Assembly: GCA_039583875.1 (NCBI GenBank) | Contig: CM077150.1 | Span: 184,144,375 to 184,208,374, forward strand | Origin: Platanthera guangdongensis | Lineage: Eukaryota; Streptophyta; Magnoliopsida; Asparagales; Orchidaceae | DNA: 64,000 bases | Direction: 5' to 3' | Shown: positions 31,235 to 42,546 of the stretch, in pieces | Position numbering within the stretch: position 1 is the stretch's first letter | How the letters are laid out: each line of letters opens with the position of its first letter | Position numbers and translations under genes: made by a program | The notes under the pieces: model-generated | Database searches by the model: none | What the model saw: the letters and a program-made list of their open reading frames with translations, nothing else | Told to the model about the DNA's origin: nothing

Positions 31235-31345
31235 CATCCTTTTGATACCACTGTTGTGTTTTTCTAGGGTGGTACAACACTTGTGCGCACAGTGAAATTA
31301 GAAGAATAAGAACTCCAAAAATTGATCGTGCATCTACAACCAACA
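31235..31345 (-). repeat. Short putative LTR (94 bp) and PBS of copia D
   Basis: Minus strand TGTTGGTTGTAG starts at 31345 and ...AAAACACAACA ends at 31252, giving 94 bp with TGTTG/CAACA inverted ends. After one base follows TGGTATCAAAAGGATG (31250-31235), an initiator-tRNA-Met type PBS. The base before the LTR start is where GA RNase H similarity ends; flanking 5 bp are GGGAA on the minus strand. No second copy was found. Confidence 0.55.
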
Positions 31346-32794
31346 TTCCCTTACCGGAGTCCACCGACTCAAGGCATCTGCGACAACATTTCCCTTCCCG
31401 GGAGTATAGTGTATCTGGAAGGTGTAGTCCCCGAGAAACTCTATCTACCACCGTTGCCACATATTTATATCCTTCTGATCAACTAAGTATTTTAGACTCT
31501 TAGGGTCCGTGAAGATGTCAACTTTCATGCTATATAAATAATGATGTCATACATTAAGTGCAAAAATAAGAGGCGCCAACTCCAAATCATGGACTGGATA
31601 ATTCTGCTCATACACTTTCAACTGGCGTGAGCCATAAGTAATAACTTTACAAAACTGAACAATAACACAGCCTAAGCCACTCCCTAAAGCATCACTATAA
31701 ATCACATAGCCATCTGTACCGCATGATGAACTCAAAATAGGTGACGTGGTCAAACGATTCCTTAGCTCTTCAAAAGCTCGCGCGCACTCAGGCGTCCAAA
31801 CGAACTTCTAATCTTTCCTCGTCAGCGTATTGAGAGATAAGACTATCCGCAAAAAGTTCTCTACGAAGCACCTGTAGTAGCCAGCAAGCCCTAGGAAACT
31901 CCAGACTTCTTCTACAGATGACAACACAGGCCACTCTCGTATCACAATTATCTTTGTCAGATCCACCGCAATACCTTCTCCACTAACAACATGGCCAAGA
32001 AAAGCCACTGACGACAACAAAACTAGCACTTTGAGAACTTGGCATAAAACGTGTTTCTCCTCAGGGTATGCAAAACTATTCGCAAATGATTTGCATGATC
32101 TACTTCGAACTGAGAGTACAACAAGATATCATCAATAAAGGCGATCATAAATAGTTCCAAGTACTCTCTAAATGTTCGATGCATTAATTCCATGAATACC
32201 GATGGCGCATTTGTTAGCCCAAACGACATTACAGTGAACTCATAATAGCCATAGCGTGTGTTCACCAACATTTGGAAACCTTGGTTCATCGGACCCGAGA
32301 GCAATAACCTCAGCTCTTCTCGCAGCCCCTCGTAGAACATATTGGTTTTACGCTCTTCATCAGAAAATGTAGACACCGCATAACGTCCCAACCTGGTAAA
32401 CTCATGGGGGTAGTCATCCACACTACCCTCACACTAGTCAACAGCTAAAACTCATTTTACATGGCAATTCGTTGCGAAAATGGTAGATGCTTTGCCAAGA
32501 ACAGTCTCAAAAATTGCTCCATCGATACCTTTGATAGTTGCCTTCCCGTGAAGTGGTGTAACTCCAACTCATCCCACCAAAGTCGAGCCTCTCCTTCCAA
32601 CAGGAAAGTGTCCAATGTGACCTTTTGTCCCTCCTCTGTCTCAATTGCCATCAATATCCTCTTGACGCATAAAAGCCAGTCATATGTCTGCGTTGGGGAT
32701 CCTGCACCCATAAATATAGGTGGACTAAAACTCATAAAGTGCTTTAGCTGCCATTCAGTCATTCGCTTCTCAATCCTAGCCTCAGTAGGCACTT
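31346..32794 (-). pseudogene. Gypsy GA gag-RT deletion fusion with RNase H (partial)
   Basis: Tekay-type gypsy remnant. Gag 32792-32457 (QLKHFMSFSPPIF, TFLLEGEARLWWDELELHHFTGRQL) is followed by the frame 32421-32023. That frame starts in gag ([38 protein letters not shown]) and passes directly into RT ([35 protein letters not shown]). About 1.4 kb of gag end, protease and RT fingers is missing, and the fusion is in frame. RT thumb ([15 protein letters not shown]) and RNase H ([45 protein letters not shown]-like) follow to 31350. The left end is cut by copia D and the right end by G2; the rest should lie outside. Confidence 0.85.
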
Positions 32795-33004
32795 TGTAAT
32801 GCCCTGAAACTCAAAAGACCGACGGAAGGCATTTTGTGCTAAGTTTGGAATTTGGTAGGGGTCATATGGCCTGGGACACGGGCATGTCCCAGGGGCGTGT
32901 AGTGCTCGGGTTCGACGATGGCCATGTGGTTGACGAATTTCAGTTGATGATCGTCTAGCAGCGAACACGGCCTGAGATACAAGCGTGTGCCAGGCCGTGT
33001 CCTA
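32795..33004 (+). repeat. G2 5' LTR, outer part
   Basis: Begins TGTAATGCCCTGAAACTC, matching the G1 LTR start TGTAACGCCCCGAAACTC. It carries GACACGGGCATGTCCCAGG-type palindromes and TTCGACGATGGCC words. It stops at TCCTA (33000-33004), where a 250-bp LTR follows. Its continuation is the reverse complement of 42546 downward, which starts TCCTACTCGGG. Confidence 0.85.
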
Positions 33005-33254
33005 TGTTGAGACTATATTTGCCAGCAGGACACGTGTGTGTGGGACCGCATGTTTGGGCTTTCCGCATCGCATTCCAGGTCTGGGTGTTGACCCCGGTGG
33101 GCCCCCTTGTGTGGCGGAATATCCCCGCGGTCCTGTGGTTGGGGTTAGTCCCACATCGCCTGCAGACTTCTCCACTTTGTGTTCATGTACCCCGCCACCC
33201 TTCATCTCAACACCTGGGTTTTGAGATGAACTAATGGGTTGGCGGGTTCTAACA
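33005..33254 (+). repeat. 250-bp copia LTR 'B', copy 1
   Basis: TGTTGAGACTATATTTGCC...GGGTTCTAACA; TG...CA ends and the common TAGTCCCACATC block. Nearly identical, in opposite orientation, to 42547-42796. On its left is TCCTA (target site). On its right is a PBS-like AGGTATCAGAGCAC, but that flank belongs to copia C and was brought here by the inversion. Confidence 0.88.
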
Positions 33255-33349
33255 AGGTATCAGAGCACACGGTCATTTCCTCCTGATTCTGTGCGCTCAC
33301 TGCTTCTAGCGGCTTGTTTTCCGCGTTCTGCGACTTATTCGCGGCTTGC

Positions 33350-33990
33350 CTTCTCTTCTGTCCGCGCGGCTTGTTTCTATCCGCGCGGCCTGTTTCTGAC
33401 CGCTGCCCTGTTCGCGCGGCTTGCTTCTTCTTGGTTCTCTTCTCCTACTGCTATTCGTCGCAGCGACCTGTTTCCTTGTCGCCGCGCTGCTTGCTCTTTC
33501 TTGCCTCTTCGACTTCTTCGTCTTTGCGGCTTGTCTCTACCCGCTGCAGACTTCTTCTCCCTGTCCGCGTCTGCTTTCCCTTATCCGCTTGTCCCTATAC
33601 TCGCGGTTTGCTACTGTGATCTGCCTGACCGTGCGGGTTGTTCCTTTCTCACCCGCATTTTGGTCGCGGTTACCTGCTCTTCTCCTCTCTTCTGTTCGCT
33701 CGGCCTTTTCAGTTCGCGCGACCTCTTCCCCGCTGTGCCTTTGACCTCTTGCTAGCCGCTTCTGTTCGCACTCTCCTTGTGGTTCCCTTCTACCCGCTCT
33801 TGCTTGCTAGTCGCACTGGCCTCATATTTTGCCGTGCGACCTGTTCTCTTCTGTTCGCCCGACTTTTTCAAGCCGTGCAACTTCTTTCCCTCTGCTTTGC
33901 TCTGCTTCTTGGTAGCGGCCTTCCTAGCCGCCTGAACTGTTTTTTATTCGCCCGGCTTGGTGCTCTTTTCTCTTCTCGCGGCTTGTTCTT
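33350..33990 (+). repeat. CGCGGCTTG-type array in copia C leader
   Basis: About 20 degenerate repeats around TCCGCGCGGCTTGTTTCT / CGCGACCTGTTCTC, containing the palindrome CCGCGCGG in its best copies, in C/T-rich sequence. The copia C LTR carries the same words (ACCGCGCGGCTTG, ACCGGGCGGTCTGGCGG). The region occupies the place of gag. Open frames through it give Leu/Phe/Ser/Arg-rich repeats and no known domain. Confidence 0.75.
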
Positions 33991-34020
33991 ATCGTCGCGG
34001 CTTGCTCCTCTCTTGCCTCC

Positions 34021-35560
34021 ATGGCTTTCCCCTCCTCCAGCCTGTCCGCCTCCGTGGTCACCTCTTCTGGTAGTGCTCATGTTGTTACTCGTGAAAGATG
34101 GCTCATCGACTCTGGTGCCACCAATCATATGACAGGCAATCCTCAATGTTTCTCCCTTCTTGACACACATGCTCAGCTGCCCCCGGTCATTGTTGCTGAT
34201 GGATCTCCCTCCCCGGTCCATGGGACGGGCATGGTTCAAGTCACTCCATCTCTCTGCCTGGCTGATACCCTCTATGTGCCCAAGTTTCCGTGCAATTTAT
34301 TATCGGTTACTTCTTTATGCAAGCAACTACGGTGTTATGTCATATTCACCCCTAGCTCTTGTGTTTTTCAGGATCCAGACTCCCAACGGACGATTGCTAC
34401 CGGGACTGAGAGTAGTGGCCTCTACTTCCTCGACAACGTTTCTGCTCTATCTTCCTTCTCCTCCTCCTCTACAGATCTTCTCCAATGGCATCTTCGCCTT
34501 GGACATGCTCCTCCCCACAGTCTCCGCCAACTACTGCCGCACCTCCCTCCTCATCATCCTCCTCTAAACTGTGATGCATGTCAACTTGGCAAACATCACC
34601 GCTCCTCCTTCCACCAACGCAAAGTCGGGGCTCTTCCCGTCCGTTCGACCTCATTCACTCTGACATATGGGGTCCCGCTCCTACCCTCACCATCGGTCGG
34701 GGTAGTTCCTATTTTGTCACCTTCATTGATGATTTCTCGCGCTGTACGTGGGTATATCTTCTCAAAGATCGCTCCGAGCTGTTCTCTGTTTGGACTTCCT
34801 TTTATTCTATGGTTAAGACTCAGTTTGATGCGTCTATTAAACTCCTTCGTTCTGACAATGCTAAGGAGTATCTTAGCCACGACTTCTCCTCCTTCTGTAA
34901 TCACCATGGTGTTATCCGTCAAACCAGTTGTGTCTACACCTCCCAACAAAATGGGGTGGCGGAATGCAAAAACCGTCACCTCCTTTATGTCGCTCGCACT
35001 ATGTTGACTCAAATGCATGTTCCTCGCTCCTATTGGGGATATGTTGTCCTCCTCTCCTGCTATCTCATCAATTGCCTTCCCTCCACAGTTCTCCACGGTG
35101 CTACCCCCTTCTCCATTCTTTATCCAGACAGGGATCCCTTTCCTCTCCCTCTGCACATCTTTGGGTGCACCGCTTTTGTGCACTCTCCCGCTGCCACCCG
35201 TGATAAACTCTCACCACGTGCCACCAAATGTGTCTTTCTGGGCTACTCTCCCACTCAGAAAGGATATTGCTGCTTTGACCCTGTTACTCGCAAGCAATTT
35301 GTCTCTGCGGATGTCACCTTCTTTGACAATGCCTCTTACTTCTCTCCCGCTTCCTCTTCTACTCCTCCTGATCCTACTTCTCATTCCAACTCATCCATTC
35401 CCTCTGCTCCCACTGCTGTTCCGCCCTCTCTACCCACTCCACCGTCTTCCCATCCTCATCCTCTCCACCCTCTACTCTGCTTTCTCACTCCACTCCTCTT
35501 CCATATCTCTCTACTCCCGGGCCAGCTCTCTCCACCACTGATACTCCGGATACTGAGGCA
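34021..35560 (+). pseudogene. Copia C protease-integrase (one frameshift)
   Basis: From 34021: WLIDSGATNHMTGN, the aspartic protease site (DSG, about residues 31-33); pre-integrase strands (YVPKFPCNLLSVTSLCKQL); finger WHLRLGHAP...CDACQLGKHHRS. A 1-nt shift at about 34625 moves to the next frame, which carries HSDIWGPAPT, SYFVTFIDDFSRCTWVYLL, RSDNAKEYLSHD, SQQNGVAECKNRHLL and SYWGYVV, then FGCTAFVH and the Pro/Ser/Thr-rich linker (35350-35470). Catalytic D, D and E are present. After about 35470 the frame is lost again. Confidence 0.87.
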
Positions 35561-35699
35561 CCTGCTGACCTGGATCTCCCAATTGCTCTTCGCAAAGGGA
35601 TTCAGGCATGTACCCAACACCCGCTTGCTGCAGTTGTTTCCTATGATCGTCTTACCCCTGCTCGCCGAGATTTTGCACTGGCTATCTCGGCCACTGCCA

Positions 35700-37231
35700 C
35701 CCCCCGTTCCTACCAGGAGGCCCTTACTATTCCTCATTGGAAAGCTGCCATGGATGAGGAGATTGCTACTCTCACTGAACGGGGTACCTGGACCCTTGTT
35801 CCTCCTCCTTTCGGCACAGATGTTGTTGGTTGTCGCTGGGTCTTCGTGGTGAAGTTCCTTCCGGATGGCAGTGTGGATCGTTATAAGGCTCGCCTGGTTG
35901 CCAAGGGTTTTACCCAAACTTATGGGATTGATTACTTTGACACTTTCTCTCCCGTGGCTCGTCTCAGCACTATTCGGGTTCTTCTCTCTGTGGCTGTCAC
36001 CGGATTGGCCCATATCACAGCTAGATGTTAAGAATGCCTTCCTCTATGGTGATCTGCAGGAGGATGTTTACATGGAGCAACCTCCTGGGTATGTTGCTCA
36101 GGGGAGACACGGGTATGCCGGCTAAAGAAGGCTATTTATGGCCTCAAGCAGAGTCCTCGTGCCTGGTTTGACAAGTTCAGTGGCATTGTTGCGGCCATTG
36201 GTTTTACAAGAAGCTCTGCAGATCACTCCTTGTTTGTTCGGAAAACCGCCTCTGGTCTTGTTGTTCTTGCGGTTTATGTTGATGACATTCTTCTTACTGG
36301 CGATGACCAGGATGGGGTATTTATGACCAAGAAACACCTTCGTCAACATCTGGTCACAAAGGATATGGGCTCCCCGAAATACTTTCTGGGGATTGAAATC
36401 TCTAGAAAGCACAACTCCATGGTCCTTTCACAACGGAAGTACGCTCTTGATCTTTTAAAGGAGGCAGGACTGACTGGTGCTAAACCTGCACGATGTCCTA
36501 TGGCTGTTGGAGAAGACAAAACTTGGACAGATGACTCACCTCTTCTCTCCGATCCTACAAGATACCGGCATCTGGTGGGCAAGCTCATATATCTCACGGT
36601 AACCAGACCCGACATCTCTTATGCTGTTGGCAAGGTGAGCCAGTTCATGCAAGCTCCGAGGGAGTGTCATCTACAATCTGCTCTGAGGATATTGGAGTAT
36701 ATTAAAGCTGCTCCAGGGAAAGGACTCCTATTTCAGAAAAATGGTCACCTTAGGGTTGAAGCGTACTCTGATTCAAGCTATGCAGATGACAAAGGGGACC
36801 GCAAATCGACTTCAGGTTTCTGCACATTTGTTGGAGGCAATCTTGTGAGTTGGAAGAGCAAGAAACAGTCTGTCGTTTCCAGGTCTAGTGCAGAGGCAGA
36901 ATATCGCAGCATGGCATCGACTACATGTGAGTTGAAGTGGTTGCGGGCTCTCATGCTTGACTTAGGAGAGGTTTACAACTATCCTCTTCCTATGTTCTGT
37001 GATAATAAGGCCGCGATACACATCTCCAAAAATCCGGTCTTTCATGAGAGAACAAAACACATAGAAGTCGACTGTCATTTTATTCGGGAAGAAATATTGA
37101 AGAAACAGATTTGCACTCCTTTTGTCACTTCCGACAACGAGTTGGCAGATGTCTTCACCAAGCCGGTGTCCGCTTCCTTTTTCCACATCTGCGACAAGCT
37201 GGGCATGATCGATATATATGCTCCAGCTTGA
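35700..37231 (+). pseudogene. Copia C reverse transcriptase-RNase H
   Basis: RT starts with [21 protein letters not shown] (about 35710) and reads [35 protein letters not shown] to a frameshift near 36000; [25 protein letters not shown] is in the next frame, broken again near 36115. From 36230 a 333-codon frame is intact: AVYVDDILLTGDD, PKYFLGIEISR, KLIYLTVTRPDISYAV, RNase H YSDSSYADDKGDRKSTSGF, SRSSAEAEYRSMA, CDNKAAIHISKNPVFHERTKHIEVDCHF, ADVFTKPV...KLGMIDIY. It ends five bases before the polypurine tract. Confidence 0.9.
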
Positions 37232-37238
37232 GGGGGAG

Positions 37239-37572
37239 TGTTGAAGTTGGTGACCGGGCGGTCTGGCGGTTTGTCTTGACGGGTTGAAGACCGTGCGGTC
37301 TGGCGGTTTGTCTCAGCCGGCTTGGAGACCGGGCGGTCTGGCGGTCTACCCTGGCAATCTCTCTTCCCCTCTGGTGGTAGCCGTGCGGTTAGCTCTGCTG
37401 TCTAACCGCGCGGCTTGTGCGGGTTGTTTTGTATAGACCGCTTAGTCCTGTAAATTATAGTCCCACATCTCTTATTTGCATACCTTTGTAATAGATACAA
37501 TTTTTGGATAATAAAATTTCAATTATTCAAAAGTTTATTCGCTTGTTCTCTCTTTTTCTCTACTTTCTAACA
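37239..37572 (+). repeat. Copia C 3' LTR
   Basis: TGTTGAAGTTGGTGACCGGG...TACTTTCTAACA, 334 bp, preceded by a GGGGGAG purine tract and followed by GATAT (37573-37577). It contains three CGGTCTGGCGGT units. Compared with the 5' LTR (43200-42831, 370 bp) it lacks a block of about 36 bp that holds CTATATAAAGG, the TATA box. Confidence 0.9.
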
Positions 37573-39240
37573 GATATCGACCTTCACACCGTACAAGTAG
37601 TGCCTCCACAGCTTCAAGGCAAAAATCACGGTCGCTAACTCCAAGTCATGGACGGGATAATTCCTCTCATGCACTTTTAGCTGTCGTGAGACATACGCTA
37701 TCACACTTCCAGGCTGCAGTAGGACACAACCTAATCCCCTGCCCGAAGCATTGTTATAGATTTCAAAACCTTCGGTCCCACTCGGCAAACTCAACACATG
37801 TGTCATGGTCAACTGACGTTTCAGCTCCTCAAAAGCTCACGCGCACTCCGACGTCCAAACAAACTTCTGCTCCTTCCTCGTCAGAGTCGTAAGGGGTAAC
37901 ACAATCTGCCAGAAGTTCTCCACGAAGCGCCTATAATAGCCGGCAAGCCCCAGAAAACTTCGAACTTCCGCTACCGTAGACAGCACAGGACACTCTTGTA
38001 TCGCAACAATCTTCGCCGGATCCACTGCAATTCCATCTCAACTGACTATGTGACCAAGGAACGCTACTGAGGACAACCAAAACTCGCATTTGGAGAACTT
38101 GGCATACATTTGATTCCTCCTCAGCATCTCCAACAATAAATGTAGATTCTTAAAGTGATCTTCCTCACTCTGCGAGTACACCAATATGTCGTCGATGAAG
38201 ACGATCACAAAGTAGTCTAGGTACTCCAAGAAAGTCCTGTTCATCAGATCCATGAACACTGACGGCGCATTCGTCAGCCCAAACGGCATGAACATAAACT
38301 AGTAATGCCCGTATCTCATAGTAAAAGCTGTCTTGGAGATATCACTCTCCCTTATCTACAGCTGATAATAATCGGACTTGAGATTCAATTTCGAGTAAAC
38401 CAATGACCCGACTAACTGATCAAAGAGATCATCAATCCTTGGAGTCGGGTACAAGTTATTCTCCGTTAGCTTGTTCAGTTCTCGGTAATCAATACAAAGT
38501 CTCAAGCTTCCGTCCTTCTTCTTAACAAAAAGGACCGGTGCGCTCCAAGGCAATTGACTTGGATGCACATACCCTTGCTCCAACAACTCTTGAAGTTGTA
38601 CCTTAAGCTCCGACATCTCCTTAGGCGCTAGCCGATACAGATAGCGTGACATAGGTTTCGAAGCTAGCACTAGATCGACGGTGAAATCAATCTCCCGTTG
38701 AGGTGGGGCTCCCGGAAGATCGCCAGGGAACACATCAGGGTACTCGGATACCACTAAAATACTGTCTAACGTAGGCTTAGTCTTTGCAACCTCCACTAGC
38801 ATGAAGAACAGCTCTGCTCCAGCACGAATCGCCTTCACCACCTGAAGAGCAGAAATCAAAGTCTTGCTCGACCCTTTCAAGCCCGTAAAAGTCATCTCAC
38901 ATCCTATTCCCAACTTGACCTCCTTGTCACTGCAATGAATATAATCTTGCTGCTCCGAGAGCCAGTCCATGCCAAATATCATGTCGAACTCCACCAGTGG
39001 TAGTAAAGATGCTTGCAAATCGAACTCTTGACTCCCAATATGAATCTTAACGGCACATATTCTCTCCGTGCGCTTTGAACACCCATTCGGCAACAACACA
39101 TCCAATTTGTCCTTCGCCATCGAAGAAGGTACTCCGATGCACGATATGAATCCTTCAAACAAAAAGGAGTGAGAAGCTCCCGTATTAAAGAGTGCTCTCA
39201 CCGGATTCTCACAAATCAAAACAAAGCCTATACAAGTAGT
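37573..39240 (-). pseudogene. G2 protease, RT and RNase H (part), inverted
   Basis: Protease region from 39219: [12 protein letters not shown] (the active-site Asp is Asn: NTGAS), then [22 protein letters not shown] in the same frame: [57 protein letters not shown], stopping near 38356. 38295-38038 has [54 protein letters not shown]. 38025-37837 has [22 protein letters not shown]. 37812-37573 is RNase H ([43 protein letters not shown]). The frame stops exactly at the copia C LTR and resumes at 43201. Family: Tekay-type chromovirus. Confidence 0.88.
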
Positions 39241-39299
39241 GGTAAGGTAACATGTGCATAATAAGTATTTAAAAATTAACTTGCTATAAATTTAAACCG

Positions 39300-40443
39300 T
39301 ACTTGTCACCACATCCACTTGCTTGATGGCCTCCTGCTGGCCAAGATTATAAACTCTAGGTTGAGCATAATGGGATGCGGTTGACTCCACCGCGTTGCCC
39401 TTTTCCTCATATGTTTATCCCGGCTTCCTCTCGGACTTTGGATGTCTGCTCCAGCAGTCCCGGGCAAAGTGTCCCGGCTTTCCACAAGTAAAGCAAGCGC
39501 CCGGGGTCCGACCCGTAGTCTCCCAAGAAGCACCAAAAGAAGGGGCGAGACCCGAAGTCCTAGCCATCTTAGACCACCTTCTGTACACAGGATTTGAGTT
39601 AGCCTACACCTTGAACTCAGTCTTCTTATCACCAGAGTTTTTCTTCACTTGCACATTCTTCAAATCCTTTTCCAACGACCGAGCCGTATTGACCAGGGTC
39701 GAGAAGCCCTACGTCATAGGCCCCGAGAGCAGTAGTCTAAAGTCATCTCCCAAACCTTCATTTAATTGGTTTGTCTTACGCTCCTCATCCACGAATGTAT
39801 AGCTAGCGTACCGACCCAACCGAGTAAATTTGTGGAGGTACTCATCCACGCTACCCTCTCCTTGTGTCAGCTTCTAGAACTCATTTCCCAATGCTATCCT
39901 ATGAGCCGAGGGAAGGTACTTTGCCAAGAACAGTCTCGAAAACTCCTCCATCGAGACATTTATAAGTTGTCATCCCCTCAAGTGATGTAGCTCCAAACCA
40001 TCCCACCACAGCCTAGCTTCACCGTCCAACAGGAATGTAGCTATAGTGGTCTTTTGCCACTCCTCCGTTTCAGTAGCTGTCAGTACTCTGTACACTCGGG
40101 AGAGCCAATCCTCTGCTTGGGATGCTGTTCCTGTCTCCGAGAACACCGGAGGATTGAAGCCCATAACATGTTTGAGCTGCCTTTCAGTTGCTCTCCTAGG
40201 CACCAAGGCATCCCCTACCACCTGCTCCACCCTTCTCGGTTCATCCGTTTGAAGTGGTACCTGCTCCATCATAGGAGCGGGCTGCTGTATTTTCCTTGTA
40301 GGCTGCGCGCTGATCATAGCAAACACCACTTCGACCACCAATCGTATGGTTTCTACTGAGGGAGGTGTTGTAGGCACATCATTTGGTGCGCTACTAGCCT
40401 CACAAATCGGTCGTTCTGACGGCCCTGCACAACTTCTGGTCAC
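39300..40443 (-). pseudogene. G2 gag, inverted
   Basis: 40443-39970: MTRSCAGPSERPICEASS, PRRATERQLKHVMGFNPPVF, TFLLDGEARLWWDGLELHHLRG (retrotransposon gag fold), then a stop at 39970-39972 and a frame change. The rest (ERKTNQLNEGLGDDFRLLLSG-like, then GACFTCGKPGHFARDCW knuckle at about 39495-39452) is in another frame, with a TAA near 39416 in the tail. The CCHC residues are intact and the C4 run before the knuckle is in frame here, unlike G1. Confidence 0.82.
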
Positions 40444-40665
40444 ATATAGTTATACAAAACAACGTTAAGCGACCAAGCAAAATTACAAAAAACCATTATA
40501 GGAACACGCAGGTTCCCCAAACACGTGTATTTTCATTCCTAAGTGGACATTCATGGGTTTTTTTATGTTATAACTATGACGTACATACATGTGCTCGCCA
40601 CCCCTTAAAAGAATTTGCCCACGAATTCATTTAAGTTAACCGAAACCAGTAGTCTAATACAAAAT

Positions 40666-42546
40666 TGTAACACCCCCTATCCGTCACATAGTATATAGAA
40701 GTAGGTCCGTCCGGGGCCCGACGTCATATACCACAGACAGACCGGAAGGTTACTCAATGGAAACCATCCAACTAAGAATCAACGTCCTACACAGAGTGCA
40801 TTCTAGCGGAAGCAATTTAAAAGTTGCAATAAATAAAGAACCTTCCCAATAACATGAATGTCCACTAAACAAAACCAGAAGGAATGAACGTACAATACAC
40901 AAGTACACGGCCTTATGGCCTTACAATAGTTTACTTAAATAAAATTTGTCTTCCAAACCTCGGCACGCAGGCCAGTCACACATGAATAATATAAGTAAAC
41001 ATTCAATATAGGCCTTCGAGGGCCGGCTCAGCAACAAGGGCTTTTTGCCCCCAATTTAACACTTGGCTCCGCAGCACCTGCAAGCACAATCCATTGCAAC
41101 AGTGGCAAATAAAAGCAACGGTCAGATATACTGACCAAATTATAATGATCCCGCTCCCAAACTCGGGGCAACGATGCTCCTTCCCTGTACTTTATTAGCA
41201 TTGCCATATAATAAAGAAATTACACAACATTACAGGCGAAGGCTCGCACGACCCCACACCCAATGCTCTCAGGGCACATTCTCGGTGAACACGGTCCAAG
41301 TCCGTTGACTCACCACTACCTCCTGGGTGGCAATATCTCGTGAGCATTATGGTCTTTCCGGACAATGCCTAAGACCCTCCATCTATGCCAATGCCAAGTC
41401 CCATGTACCCTTAGGTCTCTTTAACCGAACAACATAGAGCGGGTGCGGTTCCGCCTAACCCGTTGCTCGCACCACCCTGTCACCTTAAGACATGGGTGCA
41501 GGCCAAACTTCTCCGAGTCCCAATCCGATCACACACTTCACATAACCCAGTTATGTGCAAGTTGGCTCCCAATCCACCAAGTTGGCAGAGTCATGAATCT
41601 GCCCAGTTTTTCGGGTGCACCTTTGAGTTAGTCCCCAAGGCTCCCTGTTCCAATCTACCGCGTAGAAAACCTGAAAAACAAACATTCGCATGGAGTCTTC
41701 ACCAACCATTCATGCAATGCAACATCACCAATCCAGACCAACTTGTCCGGGTAGGCTTCACACATCATACCTATGTCCGTTTCTCGATTTCGGACTCTAC
41801 ATGCTAAACAACAGGGACTATTCATGTCTACCCGAAGGAACGCCTCACACTCACTGCAAACTCGCGAGAGCGGGCTTCCTATGCAAAGGAAAAGAGGACT
41901 TCACATGTCCTAGGATGAGAATTGTTACCATAGCATTCTTCTTTGGCGGCATGGAAATCTATGCAGATGAAAAGCACCGTACTGTCCTCGCCTACATAGA
42001 CTCGAAGCCGGCTCGTGATTTGGGGCTCCGAAGCTCCGCCGGTGGCCGGATCTAACTCCCTTCTTCTTCCTTGCTCTCCCCTCCCTCTAGAACTTTAGAA
42101 AGAGATTACTTGGATGAAATAAAGGCATTCAAACCCTATTCCTGGGTATAAACCCAGCCTGAACATCCCTAAACCGTCGGATCCCAAAATAAGGAAACAG
42201 ATGGCAACGATTCGGACTTGAAATACAAAACCTGGGCCGAACACGGCTTGTGACACACCCATGTCCAAGGCTGTGTGCCCCATTTGGCATCGAAACTGTC
42301 ACATCCCAAAAAGTACACGGGATCTAGACACGCTCGTGTCCGACTTGACACGCCCGTTTCATACAGTACACGACCATGTAGCGTGCCGTGTTCCTCCATT
42401 GACACAGGACCAACACCAACCCATGAGGCACACGGGTATTGGACACGCCCGTGTCCCAAATGACATGCCCGTGTCACACCCAAACACTCCTGGGCTCCAG
42501 GCCATGTTTCTCCCCCAACTCAACTCGGCCAACTACCCGAGTAGGA
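40666..42546 (-). repeat. G2 5' LTR, inner part, inverted
   Basis: Read on the minus strand it begins TCCTACTCGGGTAG and continues with GACACGGGCGTGTCC-type palindromes, GGGATCCGACGGTT, GGAAGCCCGCTCTCGCGAG and GATAGGGGGTGTTACA, collinear with the G1 LTR from about 52860 to 54622. Its end at 40666 is followed by a decayed primer site (TTTTGTATTAGACTACTGG). With 32795-33004 it makes a normal LTR of about 2.1 kb. Confidence 0.88.

Larger units (their letters stand above)
25086..31345 (-). mobile_element. Decayed Ty1/copia element D
   Basis: Minus-strand order: short LTR (31345-31252), PBS, leader, gag, zinc knuckle/PR, IN, RT, RNase H, 3' non-coding. The gag (LSGTDYLD, HVLKMIGYIENLERLG, QSLPDSYEQFVLN) and IN (CGPMSFMARGGYLYFVTF.NDFSRYGYIYLM) match a widespread plant copia type; I do not assign the lineage. 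Every domain has stops or frameshifts and the RT catalytic motif is changed. The right end abuts gypsy GA coding sequence, so D appears inserted in GA. The left end and 3' LTR were not found. Confidence 0.8.
33255..37572 (+). mobile_element. Ty1/copia element C, body and 3' LTR
   Basis: Plus-strand: PBS-like AGGTATCAGAGCAC, long repetitive leader, PR, IN, RT, RNase H, polypurine tract (AGGGGGAG, 37231-37238), 3' LTR. No gag domain is found between leader and protease. Its 5' LTR and first PBS now lie at 42797-43200 on the other strand because of the inversion. Target duplication GATAT at 37573-37577 matches ATATC at 43201-43205. Confidence 0.85.
33255..42546. other. Inverted segment of about 9.3 kb between opposed LTR-B copies
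   Basis: Turning 33255-42546 around restores three things at once: the G2 LTR becomes continuous with LTR-B flanked by TCCTA on both sides; copia C is again flanked by two copies of its own LTR and by ATATC/ATATC duplications; and the G2 RNase H frame reads through the copia C site. The two LTR-B copies at the ends are in opposite orientation, the substrate for inversion by homologous recombination. Confidence 0.85.

Noticed and set aside
33234..34132. Arg/Leu/Phe/Ser-rich frames up to 173 codons in the copia C leader
   Set aside because: They follow the CGCGGCTTG repeat in three frames with no gag motif or zinc knuckle; treated as repeat translation.
34596..35183. 195-codon minus frame and 185-codon minus frame (35456-36013)
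   Set aside because: They are opposite copia C integrase and RT, whose motifs fix the plus strand as coding.
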